64,000 nt of DNA from Planctomycetota bacterium. GTDB taxonomy: Bacteria > Planctomycetota > J058. Positions 45,299-54,174 of the stretch are shown here, one piece after another. The first letter of the stretch is position 1; each line of letters starts with the position of its first letter. The stretch is from assembly GCA_023954375.1 (NCBI GenBank), contig JAMLIC010000035.1:31075-95074 (forward strand), in the 5' to 3' direction. The notes beneath the pieces were generated by a model, which saw only the letters and a program-made list of their open reading frames with translations, had not been told where the DNA came from and made no database searches. Position numbers and translations under genes: made by a program.

Positions 45299-45308
45299 CG
45301 TGTATCGG
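45299..45308 (-). promoter_or_regulatory. Shared motif CCGATACACG upstream of the amidase gene
   Basis: CCGATACACG on the minus strand, about 20 bases before the ATG at 45279. It differs at the first base from the copies at 39110 and 40481. Confidence 0.5.
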
Positions 45309-45341
45309 GTGAGGGGGAGGCCGGGCTTGAGCGCCCGGTCG

Positions 45342-48188
45342 CTACTCGTCCTCGTCTTCTTCGACCTCCGCCTCCTCCTCCGGCGGCCGCCGCGGCGCGC
45401 CGCCGGGCCCCGTCTTCGGCCCGCGGAGCCCCTCGCGCGGCGGCGCGCGCCAGGGGCCGGCGCGCAGGCGCAGGAGGGCGGGCGTGACGACGAGCGCCGC
45501 GGCCATGCAGGCGGCGGCGCCGAGGCAGGCGCTGCGGCCCAGCGTGGCCAGGCCGCGGTGGTCGGCCAGGCCGAGCGCGCCGAAGGCGACCAGCGCCGCG
45601 AGGCCCGAGAGGACCACCCCGCGGCCGGCGCTCGTGCCGAGGACGGGCTGCGGGCCGCCGACCGAGGCGACCGCGCGGGCCTCGCGCTCGCGGCGCGCGA
45701 GGTGGATCACCTGCCCCACGCCCACGCCGAGGGCCAGCGGCGCGGCGAGGAGGTTGGCCGGGTTCAGCTCGGCGCCGAGCAGCGCCAGGACCCCGAGCGC
45801 CAGGCCTGCGCCCACGAGCAGCGTGGCGGCCGCCACGAGCGGCACGAGCGGCGAGCGGAAGTGGGCCAGGAGGACCAGCGCCGCGAAGGCGACCGCCAGG
45901 AGGCCGGCGCGGCGGACGCCGGCCGTGAGCAGCCGGTCCGACTCGTGCAGCTGCACGGGGAAGCCGCCCACGTCCGGGACGACGCGGCGCAGGTCGCTCA
46001 GGAACCGCTCGCGCCCGGCGCGGGCCCAGACGTCCACCTCGCCCGGGGCCGGGTAGACGCGGAGGAGCAGGCGCCCGGTCTTGCCCACGAAGCGGGCCCG
46101 CACCTCGGCCGGGAGGTCGTCGACGGTGACCGGCCGGGCGGCGCACTCGGCCTCGAGGCGCTCGAGCGCGGCGCGCAGGTCGGCCCGCCAGGCCGCCTCC
46201 CAGGCGCCGAGCGCGGCCGCGCGCCGCGCGCGGGCGGCCGGAGGCTCGGCGGGGCGCGGCGCGAGCGCCTCGAGCCGCTCCTGCAGCCGCAGCACCGGGC
46301 TGGCCTCGGGCGCGCGGCCGGCGGCCAGGGCCCCGCGCGCGGCCTCCTCGAGGGCGGCCTGCAGGGCCTCGGCCCCGCGCTCGGCGGCCGCGAGGCCGTG
46401 AGGGGGCGGGCCCGCGAGCGCGGGCGCGACGCGGGCCAGCGTGGCCGCGAGCCGGCGCACGACGGCCAGCTTCTCCTCCTGGTCGGGCGGGACGACGTCG
46501 AGGAGCGACTCGGCCCGCGCGACCGTGGGCAGGTCGCTCACGGCGGCCTCGACGCGCACGAGGGAGGGCAGGTCCTCGACGACCACCGCGGCGAACATGC
46601 CCGTGACGCCCTCGTCGGCGAGGAGCTCGCTCGCCAGGCGCACGGACTCGAGCGACTGCGCCTGGAGGCGCAGGAGGTTCGGCTCGTAGCGCAGCCGCGG
46701 CCGCCCGTCGGGCTGCGGCGTGAGGGCCAGCGCCACGCCGGCGGCGGCCAGGCCGGTCGCCGCCAGGAGGACCGCCGCGGGCCGGCGCTCGACCAGGGCG
46801 TCGAGCCGCGCCAGGCGCCAGCCGGCCGGCCGGTGGCGCGGCGGGCGCCCGGGCGGGTCGGCCCAGGCGACGAGCGGGGGCACGAGGGCGAGCGACGCCG
46901 CCAGGCACAGCCCGAGCCCGAGGCCGGCGAGGACCCCCAGCTCGCGGACCCCCTCGACCTCGGTGAACAGCGTGGCCAGGAAGGCCAGGATCATGGTCAG
47001 CGCGGCCGCGGCCGCCCGCCGCCCGCCCCGACCAGCGCGCGGGCGGCGGCCTCGCGCCGGGCGGCGCTCGGCCGCGCGCGCCTCGGCGTGGCGCGCGACG
47101 AGGTGCAGGGCGCCGTCGGCGCCGATCCCGAGGATCAGCGCGCCCACGACGACCGTGACCAGGTTCAGGTGGCCGGGCCACAGGGCCGCGACGCCGAGCG
47201 TGACGACGACCGCCCACACGAGCCCGAGGAGGACCAGGAGCGGGATCACCACGCGCCGCAGCGACGCGGCCAGGAGCACGACCAGGCCGAGGAGCGCCGC
47301 GACGGTCGCGCGCCGGGCGTCGTGGACGAAGGTGGCCAGCTCGTCGGCCTCGAGCACCGGGTTCCCGGTGAGGCCGGCGGTCACCCCGGGCCAGGCGGCG
47401 CGGCGCGCGTCCACGAGCGCGCGCAGCGCCTCGACCGCGGCCAGCCGCTCCGGCCCGGCGCGCGCCCGGGGCTCGACGAGGAGGACGAGCCGCCCGTCGC
47501 GGGTCCAGACGTAGCCGTCGCGGTCGGCGATCCCCGCCGGGATCAGCTCGCGCCAGGGCGGACCGCGCGGCGCGGCCCCCCCGGCGAGGCCCTCGCTCAG
47601 GGCGTCGACGAGGCCGGCGAGCAGGGCCAGGTCGTCGGGCCCGGCCTCGGGCCCTGCGTCGGCGCCAGCCGCGGCGACGAGCGCCCGCACCCGCGCCGCC
47701 GCGTGCTCGAGGAGGCCGCCCGCGCCGCCTTCGCCGAAGGCGACCAGCGCGCCGGCCGCGGCGGTCAGGCGCCGCTCGACCTCCTCGAGGTCGGCGAGGT
47801 CGAGGAACAGGAGCGCCTTGCCCTGCAAGGCCTCGTCGGGGACCCCGTAGAACGCGCCGCGGAAGGGGGCGCCCGGGGCGGCGGCCGCCGCCGCGAGGTC
47901 GGCGGCGAAGCCCAGCGCGGCCTCGCGCGCGGGGGCCGACACCAGGACCACGATCGAGTCGACGTCGCCGAAGTCGTCCTGGAGGTCGCCGAAGCTGCGC
48001 GCGTAGGCGTGCTGGCGCCCGAGCAGGTCGGTGCGGTCGGCCGAGACCACGAGCCGCGCGCGGCCGAGCAGGAGCGCCGCGAGGCCGGTGACGAGGAGCA
48101 CGGCCGCGGCGCGGCCGGGCCTCGCCACGACGCGGCGGGCCAGGCGGGCCCACGCCCCGCGCTCGTCGTCCTCTCCCGCGCCCCGCAT
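45342..48188 (-). CDS. MMPL/RND-family exporter
   Basis: 948 residues from an ATG at 48188; the longer frame upstream is non-coding in look. Two homologous halves, each with a leading hydrophobic span (AVLLVTGLAALLLGRARLVV), a large periplasmic domain beginning SADRTDLLGRQHAYARSFG, and a bundle of five to six spans (TVAALLGLVVLLAASL, LAVAFAALVLLAHF). The Pro/Glu-rich tail (EEEAEVEEDEDE) is acidic. Members move lipids or hydrophobic metabolites across the inner membrane. The substrate is not known; hopanoid or hydrocarbon-type lipids are an option given the pathway genes in this window. Confidence 0.85.
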   Translation of the reverse strand: MRGAGEDDERGAWARLARRVVARPGRAAAVLLVTGLAALLLGRARLVVSADRTDLLGRQHAYARSFGDLQDDFGDVDSIVVLVSAPAREAALGFAADLAAAAAAPGAPFRGAFYGVPDEALQGKALLFLDLADLEEVERRLTAAAGALVAFGEGGAGGLLEHAAARVRALVAAAGADAGPEAGPDDLALLAGLVDALSEGLAGGAAPRGPPWRELIPAGIADRDGYVWTRDGRLVLLVEPRARAGPERLAAVEALRALVDARRAAWPGVTAGLTGNPVLEADELATFVHDARRATVAALLGLVVLLAASLRRVVIPLLVLLGLVWAVVVTLGVAALWPGHLNLVTVVVGALILGIGADGALHLVARHAEARAAERRPARGRRPRAGRGGRRAAAAALTMILAFLATLFTEVEGVRELGVLAGLGLGLCLAASLALVPPLVAWADPPGRPPRHRPAGWRLARLDALVERRPAAVLLAATGLAAAGVALALTPQPDGRPRLRYEPNLLRLQAQSLESVRLASELLADEGVTGMFAAVVVEDLPSLVRVEAAVSDLPTVARAESLLDVVPPDQEEKLAVVRRLAATLARVAPALAGPPPHGLAAAERGAEALQAALEEAARGALAAGRAPEASPVLRLQERLEALAPRPAEPPAARARRAAALGAWEAAWRADLRAALERLEAECAARPVTVDDLPAEVRARFVGKTGRLLLRVYPAPGEVDVWARAGRERFLSDLRRVVPDVGGFPVQLHESDRLLTAGVRRAGLLAVAFAALVLLAHFRSPLVPLVAAATLLVGAGLALGVLALLGAELNPANLLAAPLALGVGVGQVIHLARREREARAVASVGGPQPVLGTSAGRGVVLSGLAALVAFGALGLADHRGLATLGRSACLGAAACMAAALVVTPALLRLRAGPWRAPPREGLRGPKTGPGGAPRRPPEEEAEVEEDEDE

Positions 48189-48266
48189 GGTCCGCTTGTA
48201 CGGGAGGGGGCGCCGCCCGTCCACGGGCCGGTTGCCCCGCGGGCCGCGGCGCGCGAGGATGCCGCC

Positions 48267-48800
48267 GTGAACGGGTCGCTCGACGGCGCGCGCGCGGTGC
48301 TGGTGGTCGCGCACCACGGCTACCGCGAGGAGGAGCTCGAGGCGCCGCGCGGGGCGCTCGAGGCGGCCGGCGCCCTCGTGCGGGTCGCCTCATCCTCGCT
48401 CGCCCCGGCGACCGGGATGAGCGGCGGGCGGGCCGAGCCCGACCTCCTCTACTGCGCCGTGCGCCCCGACGACGTCGACGCGCTCGTGTTCGTCGGCGGC
48501 GTCGGGGCGGCCGAGTTCTTCCACGACCGCGCCGCCCACCGCCTCGCGCGCGAGGCGCTGCAGGCGGGGAAGGTCGTGGGCGCGCTGTGCTACGCGTCGT
48601 CGATCCTGGCCGAGGCCGGGCTGCTCGAGGGCCGCCCCGCGACGGGGTGGCCCTCGCGCGAGGCGCACCTGCGCGCGCGCGGCGCCGCGTGGACGGGCGC
48701 CGCCGTGACCGTCGACGGCCGCGTCGTGACCGGGCGCGGCCCCGAGGACGCCGACGCGTTCGCGCGCGCCCTGGTCGGCGCCATGACGCGCCGCGGCTGA
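48267..48800 (+). CDS. DJ-1/PfpI-family protein
   Basis: 177 residues from a GTG. Flavodoxin-like sandwich: ARAVLVVAHHGYREEELEAPR (with the conserved Glu), DALVFVGGVGAAEFFHDR, and the nucleophile elbow VVGALCYASSIL with the reactive Cys. Family members act as deglycases, chaperones or cysteine peptidases; the exact role is unclear. Divergent from the MMPL exporter. Confidence 0.8.
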   Translation: MNGSLDGARAVLVVAHHGYREEELEAPRGALEAAGALVRVASSSLAPATGMSGGRAEPDLLYCAVRPDDVDALVFVGGVGAAEFFHDRAAHRLAREALQAGKVVGALCYASSILAEAGLLEGRPATGWPSREAHLRARGAAWTGAAVTVDGRVVTGRGPEDADAFARALVGAMTRRG

Positions 48801-48918
48801 GCCGCCGCCGTCCGCCGAGGGACGCCCCCGACCCGCGCCGACCGGCGGCGGCAGGGCCCGCGCCGGCTGGCACGCCGCTCGTTTCGCGCGCCGGCCGGGA
48901 GGGCCAGCAGGAGGCGAC

Positions 48919-49761
48919 GTGGGCTACGGGCGGTTCGACGACCAGACCAGGGGGCACCGGCTGCCGCACACCGGCACGACGACCACGCCGGGGCGATCTC
49001 CGGCCGCCACCGGGCCCGGTCCGACGGCGCGCGAGCCCGACCGGGCCGGCGCGACGGGCGAGGAGTGGCGGCGCCCGGCGGCCGCGCGCATGGGCGACGA
49101 CGCGCGGCGCACGCGCTCGTTCATCGCCGGCGGGTCGCTGGCCGAGGCCGTGTGCGGCGGGGCCGTCGTCGTCATGGCCGTGCTCGGCCTGGCGAACGTC
49201 GGCATGCCGACCGTGGCGTTCGCCGGCACGATCGTGCTCGGCGCCGCGCTGCTCCTGCAGTCGGGCGCGTTCGCGGCCCGCTACCGCGAGCTCACGGTCG
49301 GGCTCCACCCCGACGAGGAGACCGAGGTCGGCGGCGGCCTGTCGGCCCAGATGATCGGCGGGATCGCCGGCATCCTGCTGGGCGTGCTGGCGATCCTCGG
49401 CGTCGCCCCCGCGATCCTCACGCCGGTGGCGATCATCGTCTTCGGCGCCGCGCTGCTCCTCGGCGGGTCGCTGACCCTTCGCGTGGGCGAGATGGCCGGG
49501 CCCGCCGGCCACGACCGCACCGCCGAGACGCTGCGCCGCGCGACCGAGTCGAGCGCCGGCGCCGAGGCGCTGATCGGCATGGCGGCCGTGGTCCTCGGCG
49601 TCCTGGCCGTGATCGGCGTCGCGCCGGAGACGCTCGTCCTCGTGTCGCTCCTCGCGCTGGGCGCGGGCGTGCTCCTCTCGGGCGGCGCCCTCGGCGGGCG
49701 CGCGGCGCGGACGATCTCGCGCGGCGGCCACGACCGCGGCGGCGTGCAGCCGGGGTACTGA
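48919..49761 (+). CDS. Membrane protein with duplicated hydrophobic repeats
   Basis: 280 residues from a GTG; AGGAGG lies 5 bases upstream. A polar N-terminal region of about 65 residues (Thr/Pro/Gly-rich) is followed by six hydrophobic segments in three similar pairs: FAGTIVLGAALLLQSGAFA, GGIAGILLGVLAILGV plus LTPVAIIVFGAALLLGGSL, and GMAAVVLGVLAVIGV plus VLVSLLALGAGVLLSGG. Internal duplication is clear. No known function. Confidence 0.75.
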   Translation: MGYGRFDDQTRGHRLPHTGTTTTPGRSPAATGPGPTAREPDRAGATGEEWRRPAAARMGDDARRTRSFIAGGSLAEAVCGGAVVVMAVLGLANVGMPTVAFAGTIVLGAALLLQSGAFAARYRELTVGLHPDEETEVGGGLSAQMIGGIAGILLGVLAILGVAPAILTPVAIIVFGAALLLGGSLTLRVGEMAGPAGHDRTAETLRRATESSAGAEALIGMAAVVLGVLAVIGVAPETLVLVSLLALGAGVLLSGGALGGRAARTISRGGHDRGGVQPGY

Positions 49762-49769
49762 CCGCGGAG

Positions 49770-49850
49770 AAGACAGGTCACGCAGGACACGGAGGCGGAC
49801 GGAGGGCACGGAGATCCGTGTGACCTCCGTCTGCCTCCGTGACCTGCCTT
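49770..49850. terminator. Large imperfect hairpin between convergent genes
   Basis: AAGACAGGTCACG..ACGGAGGCGGACGGAGG pairs with CCTCCGTCTGCCTCCGT..GACCTGCCTT around an inner perfect stem CACGGA-GA-TCCGTG (49807-49820). It lies between a gene ending at 49761 and one ending at 49872, and so probably terminates both. CCTCCGT/ACGGAGG words recur, which suggests a REP-like extragenic repeat. Confidence 0.65.
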
Positions 49851-49871
49851 GTACGTGGTCCGAACGGCTGC

Positions 49872-50222
49872 TCAGTGCGTATGGTCCGGCTCGTCGTCAT
49901 CGTGCCGGTGCCCGTGACCATGGTCGGGGTCGCTCCCGCCCCCGACGAGGGCGGAGATCCCCCAGAAGAGCAGCGCGATGGGCAGGAACGCCGTGTCGAG
50001 GACGGCCGCGAACGGCAGGTCGATCGCGGCCAGGACCGGGCGGCCGCCCCAGATCGGCTTCTTCTCGCCGCCGATCGCGTCGATGTCGTCGATCGTCATG
50101 CCGTAGGGCTCGCCCGAGAAGGCGGCCACGGGGCTGCCGATGATGCAGCCGGGCGCGAGGGTCAGGGCGCAGGTGAGGACCAGCGCGATCAGGGTCGTGG
50201 CGCGGGGTCGCGGGCTCGCCAT
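49872..50222 (-). CDS. YceK-like lipoprotein with a His-rich tail
   Basis: 116 residues from ATG 50222; a GTG at 50231 that overlaps the upstream stop is an alternative. Lipobox LAPGCII. The core AAIDLPFAAVLDTAFLPIAL fits the short YceK family (D-P-F, DT, LP). The C-terminus is DPDHGHGHRHDDDEPDHTH, a dense His/Asp metal-binding-like tail of 19 residues that the usual family members lack. Probably periplasmic, perhaps buffering zinc, copper or nickel. Confidence 0.75.
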   Translation of the reverse strand: MASPRPRATTLIALVLTCALTLAPGCIIGSPVAAFSGEPYGMTIDDIDAIGGEKKPIWGGRPVLAAIDLPFAAVLDTAFLPIALLFWGISALVGGGSDPDHGHGHRHDDDEPDHTH

Positions 50223-50227
50223 GGGAG

Positions 50228-51643
50228 TCACACCTGATAGTCCGGACGCGGCCCGGGCACAACCGACAGGGTCGCGGCCCACGCCGCCGCCGGGAGGTAC
50301 ACGGCCAGGCGCACCCAGGGTTCCTCGGTCCACGTGGCCGGCGTCCCGTCGTAGGTCACGAGGACGGCGTAGGCGAGCGGGAGGCAGAGCGAGAAGAGGA
50401 GCCAGGGCCCCGGCGACCGCCGGAGCGGGAGGAGCGGCACGACCCACAGGGCGTACCACGGGTGGACGACCGGGGAGAGGAGCAGGAACCCGGCGCCCGC
50501 GGCGAAGGCCGCGCCCGAGAGGTCGCGGGCCGCGGGCGCGCGGAGCGCCTGGCGCAGGGCGAGCGCGGCGATCAGCGCGCCGGCGACGAGCTTGGGCGCG
50601 ATCAGGCGCCACGTCGCGTCGAGGGCCGGGTCGACGCCCGCGGGCACGTCGACGAAGGCCGGCAGGGCGAGGCGGCAGAAGGCCTGCGAGAGGCCCGTGG
50701 CCTCGAGGGCGCTCGACAGGAGGAGGAAGCCGCCGTCGTTGAAGCGCCAGGTCGCCGCGTAGGCGCCGAGGCCCGTGTCGGCGGGCCGCAGGAGGCCGCC
50801 GAGGTACGGCAGGGCGCAGGCCGCGCCGGGCAGCGCCAGGAGGAGGAGGAGCGTCGGGGCGCGGCGGGGGTGCCGCGCCAGCAGGGCCGGGGCGACGAGG
50901 ACGGGCAGGTACTTGGCCCCGATCGCCGCGCCCAGGCTCAGGGCGGCGGCGCGCGCGCGCCCGGTGGCCTCGAGGTCGAGGGCGAGGAGCAGGAGGGCGA
51001 TCGGCACCACCTCGAGGTGCGCCTGCCCGGCGACCTCGAGCACGGGCAGCGGGTGCCAGAGCCAGGCGAGGGCGAGCGCCGGCGGGCGCCCGCGGCGGCG
51101 GAGCGCGCGGGCGAGCAGGAGCCCGACGCCGAGGTCGGCGGCGACGAAGGCCAGCTTGAACGGCCAGAGCCCGCCCGGGAGGAGCGCCAGGAGCGCGAAC
51201 AGCGCCTGCAGGACCGGCCCGTAGATCGCCGGGACCTCGGGGTGGTTGACCTGCGGCCAGACGCGGTCGTCGCGCAAGTCCTCGAGCAGAGGCGCGTCGG
51301 GCGCGAGCGCGTAAGGGTCGTGGCCGGCGAGGCTCACGCGCCCCTCCCACACGTAGCGCCAGGCGTCGGTCGACAGGCTCGGCTCGACCGGGAGGAGCGT
51401 GAGGCGGAAGAGCAGGGCGGCGCCCCAGACCACGGCGAGCAGGCGGCGGTCGTCGGTGCGCGCGCGGAGGACGAGGGCGAGGGCGAGGAGGTAGAGGGCG
51501 GCGAGCGCGCCGAGGTGGGCCAGGGCGCCAGGGAGCGCGCCGTGCCGCAGGTCGCCCGTGAGGGCGAGCGAGGCCCAGAGGGCCTGGGAGAGCAGGGCCA
51601 GCGCGGCGAGGGCCAGCGCGGCGCGGGGGGGCGCGGGCGACAC
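50228..51643 (-). CDS. Polytopic membrane glycosyltransferase-like protein (GT87/DUF2029 type)
   Basis: 471 residues from a GTG. About eleven hydrophobic spans. The first large loop has LSTDAWRYVWEGRVSLAGHDPY and NHPEVPAIYGPVLQALF, typical of GT87-like polyprenol-phosphate mannosyltransferases. Later loops carry HPWYALWVVPLLPL. Substrate unknown. It overlaps or abuts the YceK-like gene by a few bases, so the two are probably co-expressed. Confidence 0.7.
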   Translation of the reverse strand: MSPAPPRAALALAALALLSQALWASLALTGDLRHGALPGALAHLGALAALYLLALALVLRARTDDRRLLAVVWGAALLFRLTLLPVEPSLSTDAWRYVWEGRVSLAGHDPYALAPDAPLLEDLRDDRVWPQVNHPEVPAIYGPVLQALFALLALLPGGLWPFKLAFVAADLGVGLLLARALRRRGRPPALALAWLWHPLPVLEVAGQAHLEVVPIALLLLALDLEATGRARAAALSLGAAIGAKYLPVLVAPALLARHPRRAPTLLLLLALPGAACALPYLGGLLRPADTGLGAYAATWRFNDGGFLLLSSALEATGLSQAFCRLALPAFVDVPAGVDPALDATWRLIAPKLVAGALIAALALRQALRAPAARDLSGAAFAAGAGFLLLSPVVHPWYALWVVPLLPLRRSPGPWLLFSLCLPLAYAVLVTYDGTPATWTEEPWVRLAVYLPAAAWAATLSVVPGPRPDYQV

Positions 51644-51988
51644 GGGGCGGATCGTAAGGCAAGACGGGGGGAGGAGCCCGGGCGGGCGCTCGAGGAGTCG
51701 GAGGTGGAAGCACGTGAATGTTGTCTGACGCCGTGACGCGTCAGCCGCACGACGCCCTGTTCAGCGAGAGAGGTCGACCTTCCCGGGACGGGCGGCAAGA
51801 AAGTGACATCGCCGGACCTGGCTGCTCAGCAACGTCAGCAGTTACGGCCATGGAGGGTGGGCCGGGCGGCCAATGGTCGTGGACCTCGGGCGTCCCTAGA
51901 TTGCCTCGTCCCCGTTACCGGAAGCCGACGCGCTTCTCGTCACCCGCTTCTCGGACTCCACGGGGGAAGCCTCGGGAGGAGACATAGT
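51644..51988. other. Gene-free spacer at the start of the accessory region
   Basis: 345 bases with no supported gene. Local GC is lower than in the core region. A perfect palindrome TGACGCGTCA lies at 51734-51743. The spacer separates the envelope genes from the small unknown genes and transposon. Confidence 0.5.
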
Positions 51989-52627
51989 GTGAGCTTGCTC
52001 GACAGCCCCCTTCCCTCCCGCCCCCTGGCCGTCCAGGTCCACCAGTCGCTCAGCCTGAAGGCGAGCGCGCCCACGAACTGGTGGAAGCGCAACCAGACGA
52101 CGAGCGAGGCCTGGGTCCAGCTCAACACGGGCGGGACGACCGCGACGCTCGTATGGGAGGCGCCCGCCACGATCGCGAACCGGCTCACGTTCGACCGGAT
52201 CCAGATCTTCGCCGACGCCTCCGAGCCGGGCAGCGGCGAGACGGAAGGCCTGCACCTCAACGTCTGCGAGGGGCCCGTGGCGGTGCTCTGGGCCACCGCC
52301 CAGGCGCACAACGCGGCCCTCGAGGAGCCGCCCCTCCGGCCCTGGGACGACGAGAGCGACGACCCGCCGCTTGGGCTGCCGCTCGTCATGCCGGCGGCGA
52401 ACCGCGACGGCATGGCCACGTACCCGCTCGAGTCGGCGGCCGGCGCGGGCGGACCTGCGAACCTGATCGCGCACTACGGCCCGGGGCTGTTCGTCGATAC
52501 GGCGGGCCGCCTGGGCTGCCGGACGTCCTTCACGAACGACGTGCGCGGCCTGGGCCCGTTCCCGCCTGTTATCGGGCACCCTCGGCCAGCGCGTGCCGGT
52601 CGAGCTTCGCCCGGTCGAATGACGTGA
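51989..52627 (+). CDS. Unknown protein of the accessory region
   Basis: 212 residues from GTG 51989; GGGAGGAG lies about 10 bases upstream. The sequence looks like a compact beta-sheet protein (TTATLVWEAPATIANRLTFD) with Asp/Glu-rich middle (LRPWDDESDDPPLG) and a less ordered C-terminus. No signal peptide or membrane span and no recognised domain. Codon use agrees with a real gene, but the C-terminal 30 residues look low-complexity. Confidence 0.55.
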   Translation: MSLLDSPLPSRPLAVQVHQSLSLKASAPTNWWKRNQTTSEAWVQLNTGGTTATLVWEAPATIANRLTFDRIQIFADASEPGSGETEGLHLNVCEGPVAVLWATAQAHNAALEEPPLRPWDDESDDPPLGLPLVMPAANRDGMATYPLESAAGAGGPANLIAHYGPGLFVDTAGRLGCRTSFTNDVRGLGPFPPVIGHPRPARAGRASPGRMT

Positions 52628-52633
52628 GGCATG

Positions 52634-52680
52634 CGTCTTCCCTTCCCTCCCATCTGTGAGGTGGGACGGGAGGGAAGACG
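52634..52680. terminator. Hairpin between convergent genes
   Basis: CGTCTTCCCTTCCCTCCC (52634-52651) pairs with GGGACGGGAGGGAAGACG (52663-52680) with one bulge. It separates genes ending at 52627 and 52692. Confidence 0.6.
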
Positions 52681-52691
52681 CCGCGCCGTCG

Positions 52692-52976
52692 CTACGGCCA
52701 CCATGGCCGCGCCGCCCAGGCGAGGAAGGCGGCCCGGTGCGCCTGGTCCCAGGCCCCGAGAGCCCGCACGGCGTCGAAGCGGCCGCACTCCCAGTCAGCG
52801 TGGGAGTTCCAGACGGAGAGGACGAAGCGCGCGGCATGGAGCGCGCCCGATCCGGGCACGGGGCCGCAGGCCCATTGCTCGAGTTCCTCGGGGCGCCACG
52901 GCGCCAGGCCGCTGGCGACGTGCAGCGCTGGGAAGGAGCGGGCAAGGGCGGACATCGCGTCATGGTCGCTGTTCAT
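52692..52976 (-). CDS. Small unknown protein
   Basis: 94 residues from an ATG with no visible Shine-Dalgarno. The sequence ALHAARFVLSVWNSHADWE and AWDQAHRAAFLAWAARPWWP is helical and Trp/Ala-rich. No domain recognised. It lies just outside the left inverted repeat of the transposon. Confidence 0.55.
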   Translation of the reverse strand: MNSDHDAMSALARSFPALHVASGLAPWRPEELEQWACGPVPGSGALHAARFVLSVWNSHADWECGRFDAVRALGAWDQAHRAAFLAWAARPWWP

Positions 52977-53065
52977 GTTTTCGGTGCCTTGGGCTCGTGG
53001 ACGTCGAGGAGCTGGGGCTCTGCCCCAGACCCCGGGATTTGTGAGGCATGGCTCCGGCGTCCGAA

Positions 53066-53077
53066 GCCGATCCGGAA
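53066..53077 (+). repeat. Left terminal inverted repeat of the transposon
   Basis: GCCGATCCGGAA, exact reverse complement of 57111-57122. The flank GGCGTCCGA outside may extend the match imperfectly. Confidence 0.65.
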
Positions 53078-53080
53078 GGA

Positions 53081-53116
53081 GAGGGGCCCCAGCCGGTCGC
53101 CCGGCTGGGGCCCCTC
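53081..53116. terminator. Perfect 16-bp hairpin inside the left end
   Basis: GAGGGGCCCCAGCCGG (53081-53096) pairs with its reverse complement 53101-53116 around a TCGC loop. It lies downstream of the RepA-like gene and can terminate its transcript, and may also be part of the end structure. Confidence 0.75.
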
Positions 53117-53202
53117 CGTTGCGCCTTCGGCGCGCCGTCGTCCTGGCTATCCCTTCCCTGGTTGCGTCCCCGCAGAGCCAGGGTCCGTTTCGCCAGGAAT
53201 GC

Positions 53203-54174
53203 TCACGCCGACGATCGACGGGTCGCAGACGCGACCCAGCCGCTCGGTGTCTGGTCGATGCGGCCCTCGCGCTCGAGCTCGCGGAGGACCTCGGAGGCGC
53301 GCTGCCAGCGGACGCGCACGGTCTCGCGCACGGCTTCGGTGGTGAGCGGGGCGCCGGCGGCGACGATCGCGGCGTGGACCTGCTCGCGCAGGCTGGCCGC
53401 CTCGCTGGCCGCGGGTGACGTGGTCGGGACGACGACGAGGTGCGGGCGCTCGTCGTCGGCGCAGAGCTCGAGCTGGACCGGCTCCGGGGCCGGCGCGCTG
53501 CGGTGCTCGACGACGAGCTCGAGCGTGGTGCGGCGGCGGCGCATGTGGAGGAGCTCGTCGCCCCAGGCGTAGAAGTCGCCGGAGCCGCGGAGGCTGAGGC
53601 CCGCCTGGGCCGCGCCGGCGCCGGCCTTGCGCGCGTGGTGCACGACGAGGACGGCGACGCCGCGGCTGCGCTGGAGGTCGCGCAGGTAGGCGAGGACGCC
53701 CGAGACCTCGCGGGCGGAGTTCTCGTCGATCCGGTGCAGCCGGACGAAGGGATCGAGGACGAGGAGCAGGGGGCGGTAGAGGTCGACGGCGTCGCTGAGG
53801 CGCGCCTGGTCGTCGGCCTCGTCGAGGCGGAGGCTCGAGGCGAGGACGACGTGGATCGGGAGCGCCGCGAGGTCGAGGCCGCGGCTCGCGGCCACGCCTT
53901 CGAGGCGGGAGCGGACCGTCGCCGGGGGATCCTCGGCGGCGAAGAGCAGGACGGGCCCGGCCCTGGGGACCGCGTAGGTCCCCAGGGCCGGCGTGCCCGA
54001 CGCGACGGAGAGGGCGAGGTCCAGCGCGAGCCAGGTCTTGAAGGACTTCGGGTTCCCGCCCACGATCCCGACGGCCTGCGCGCCCCACAGGCCGTCGATG
54101 AGCCACTGCTGGCCCGCCGCGGCCCTCTCGATCGCCGAGGCGTGCACGATCGGAAGCGGCTCGCGTTCCTTCAT
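53203..54174 (-). CDS. RepA-like RecA-fold ATPase of the transposon
   Basis: 323 residues; its ATG overlaps the stop of the preceding ATPase gene (ATGA). The nucleotide motif is GGNPKSFKTWLA (residues 39-50), the RepA/AAA_25 form with Phe in place of the second Gly. Walker B-like LLLVLDPFVRLH and VLVVHHARKAG follow. The C-terminal 80 residues form a winged-helix-like region (LTTEAVRETVRVRWQRASEVLRELEREGRIDQ). RepA/RSF1010-type proteins are hexameric helicases or loaders of plasmid replication. In this transposon it may provide replication, DNA remodelling or target choice. Confidence 0.8.
   Translation of the reverse strand: MKEREPLPIVHASAIERAAAGQQWLIDGLWGAQAVGIVGGNPKSFKTWLALDLALSVASGTPALGTYAVPRAGPVLLFAAEDPPATVRSRLEGVAASRGLDLAALPIHVVLASSLRLDEADDQARLSDAVDLYRPLLLVLDPFVRLHRIDENSAREVSGVLAYLRDLQRSRGVAVLVVHHARKAGAGAAQAGLSLRGSGDFYAWGDELLHMRRRRTTLELVVEHRSAPAPEPVQLELCADDERPHLVVVPTTSPAASEAASLREQVHAAIVAAGAPLTTEAVRETVRVRWQRASEVLRELEREGRIDQTPSGWVASATRRSSA

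Noticed and set aside
44248..49809. An 1853-residue minus-strand frame
   Set aside because: It runs through the shadows of the MMPL and neighbouring genes; only the amidase part (44248-45279) shows real motifs.
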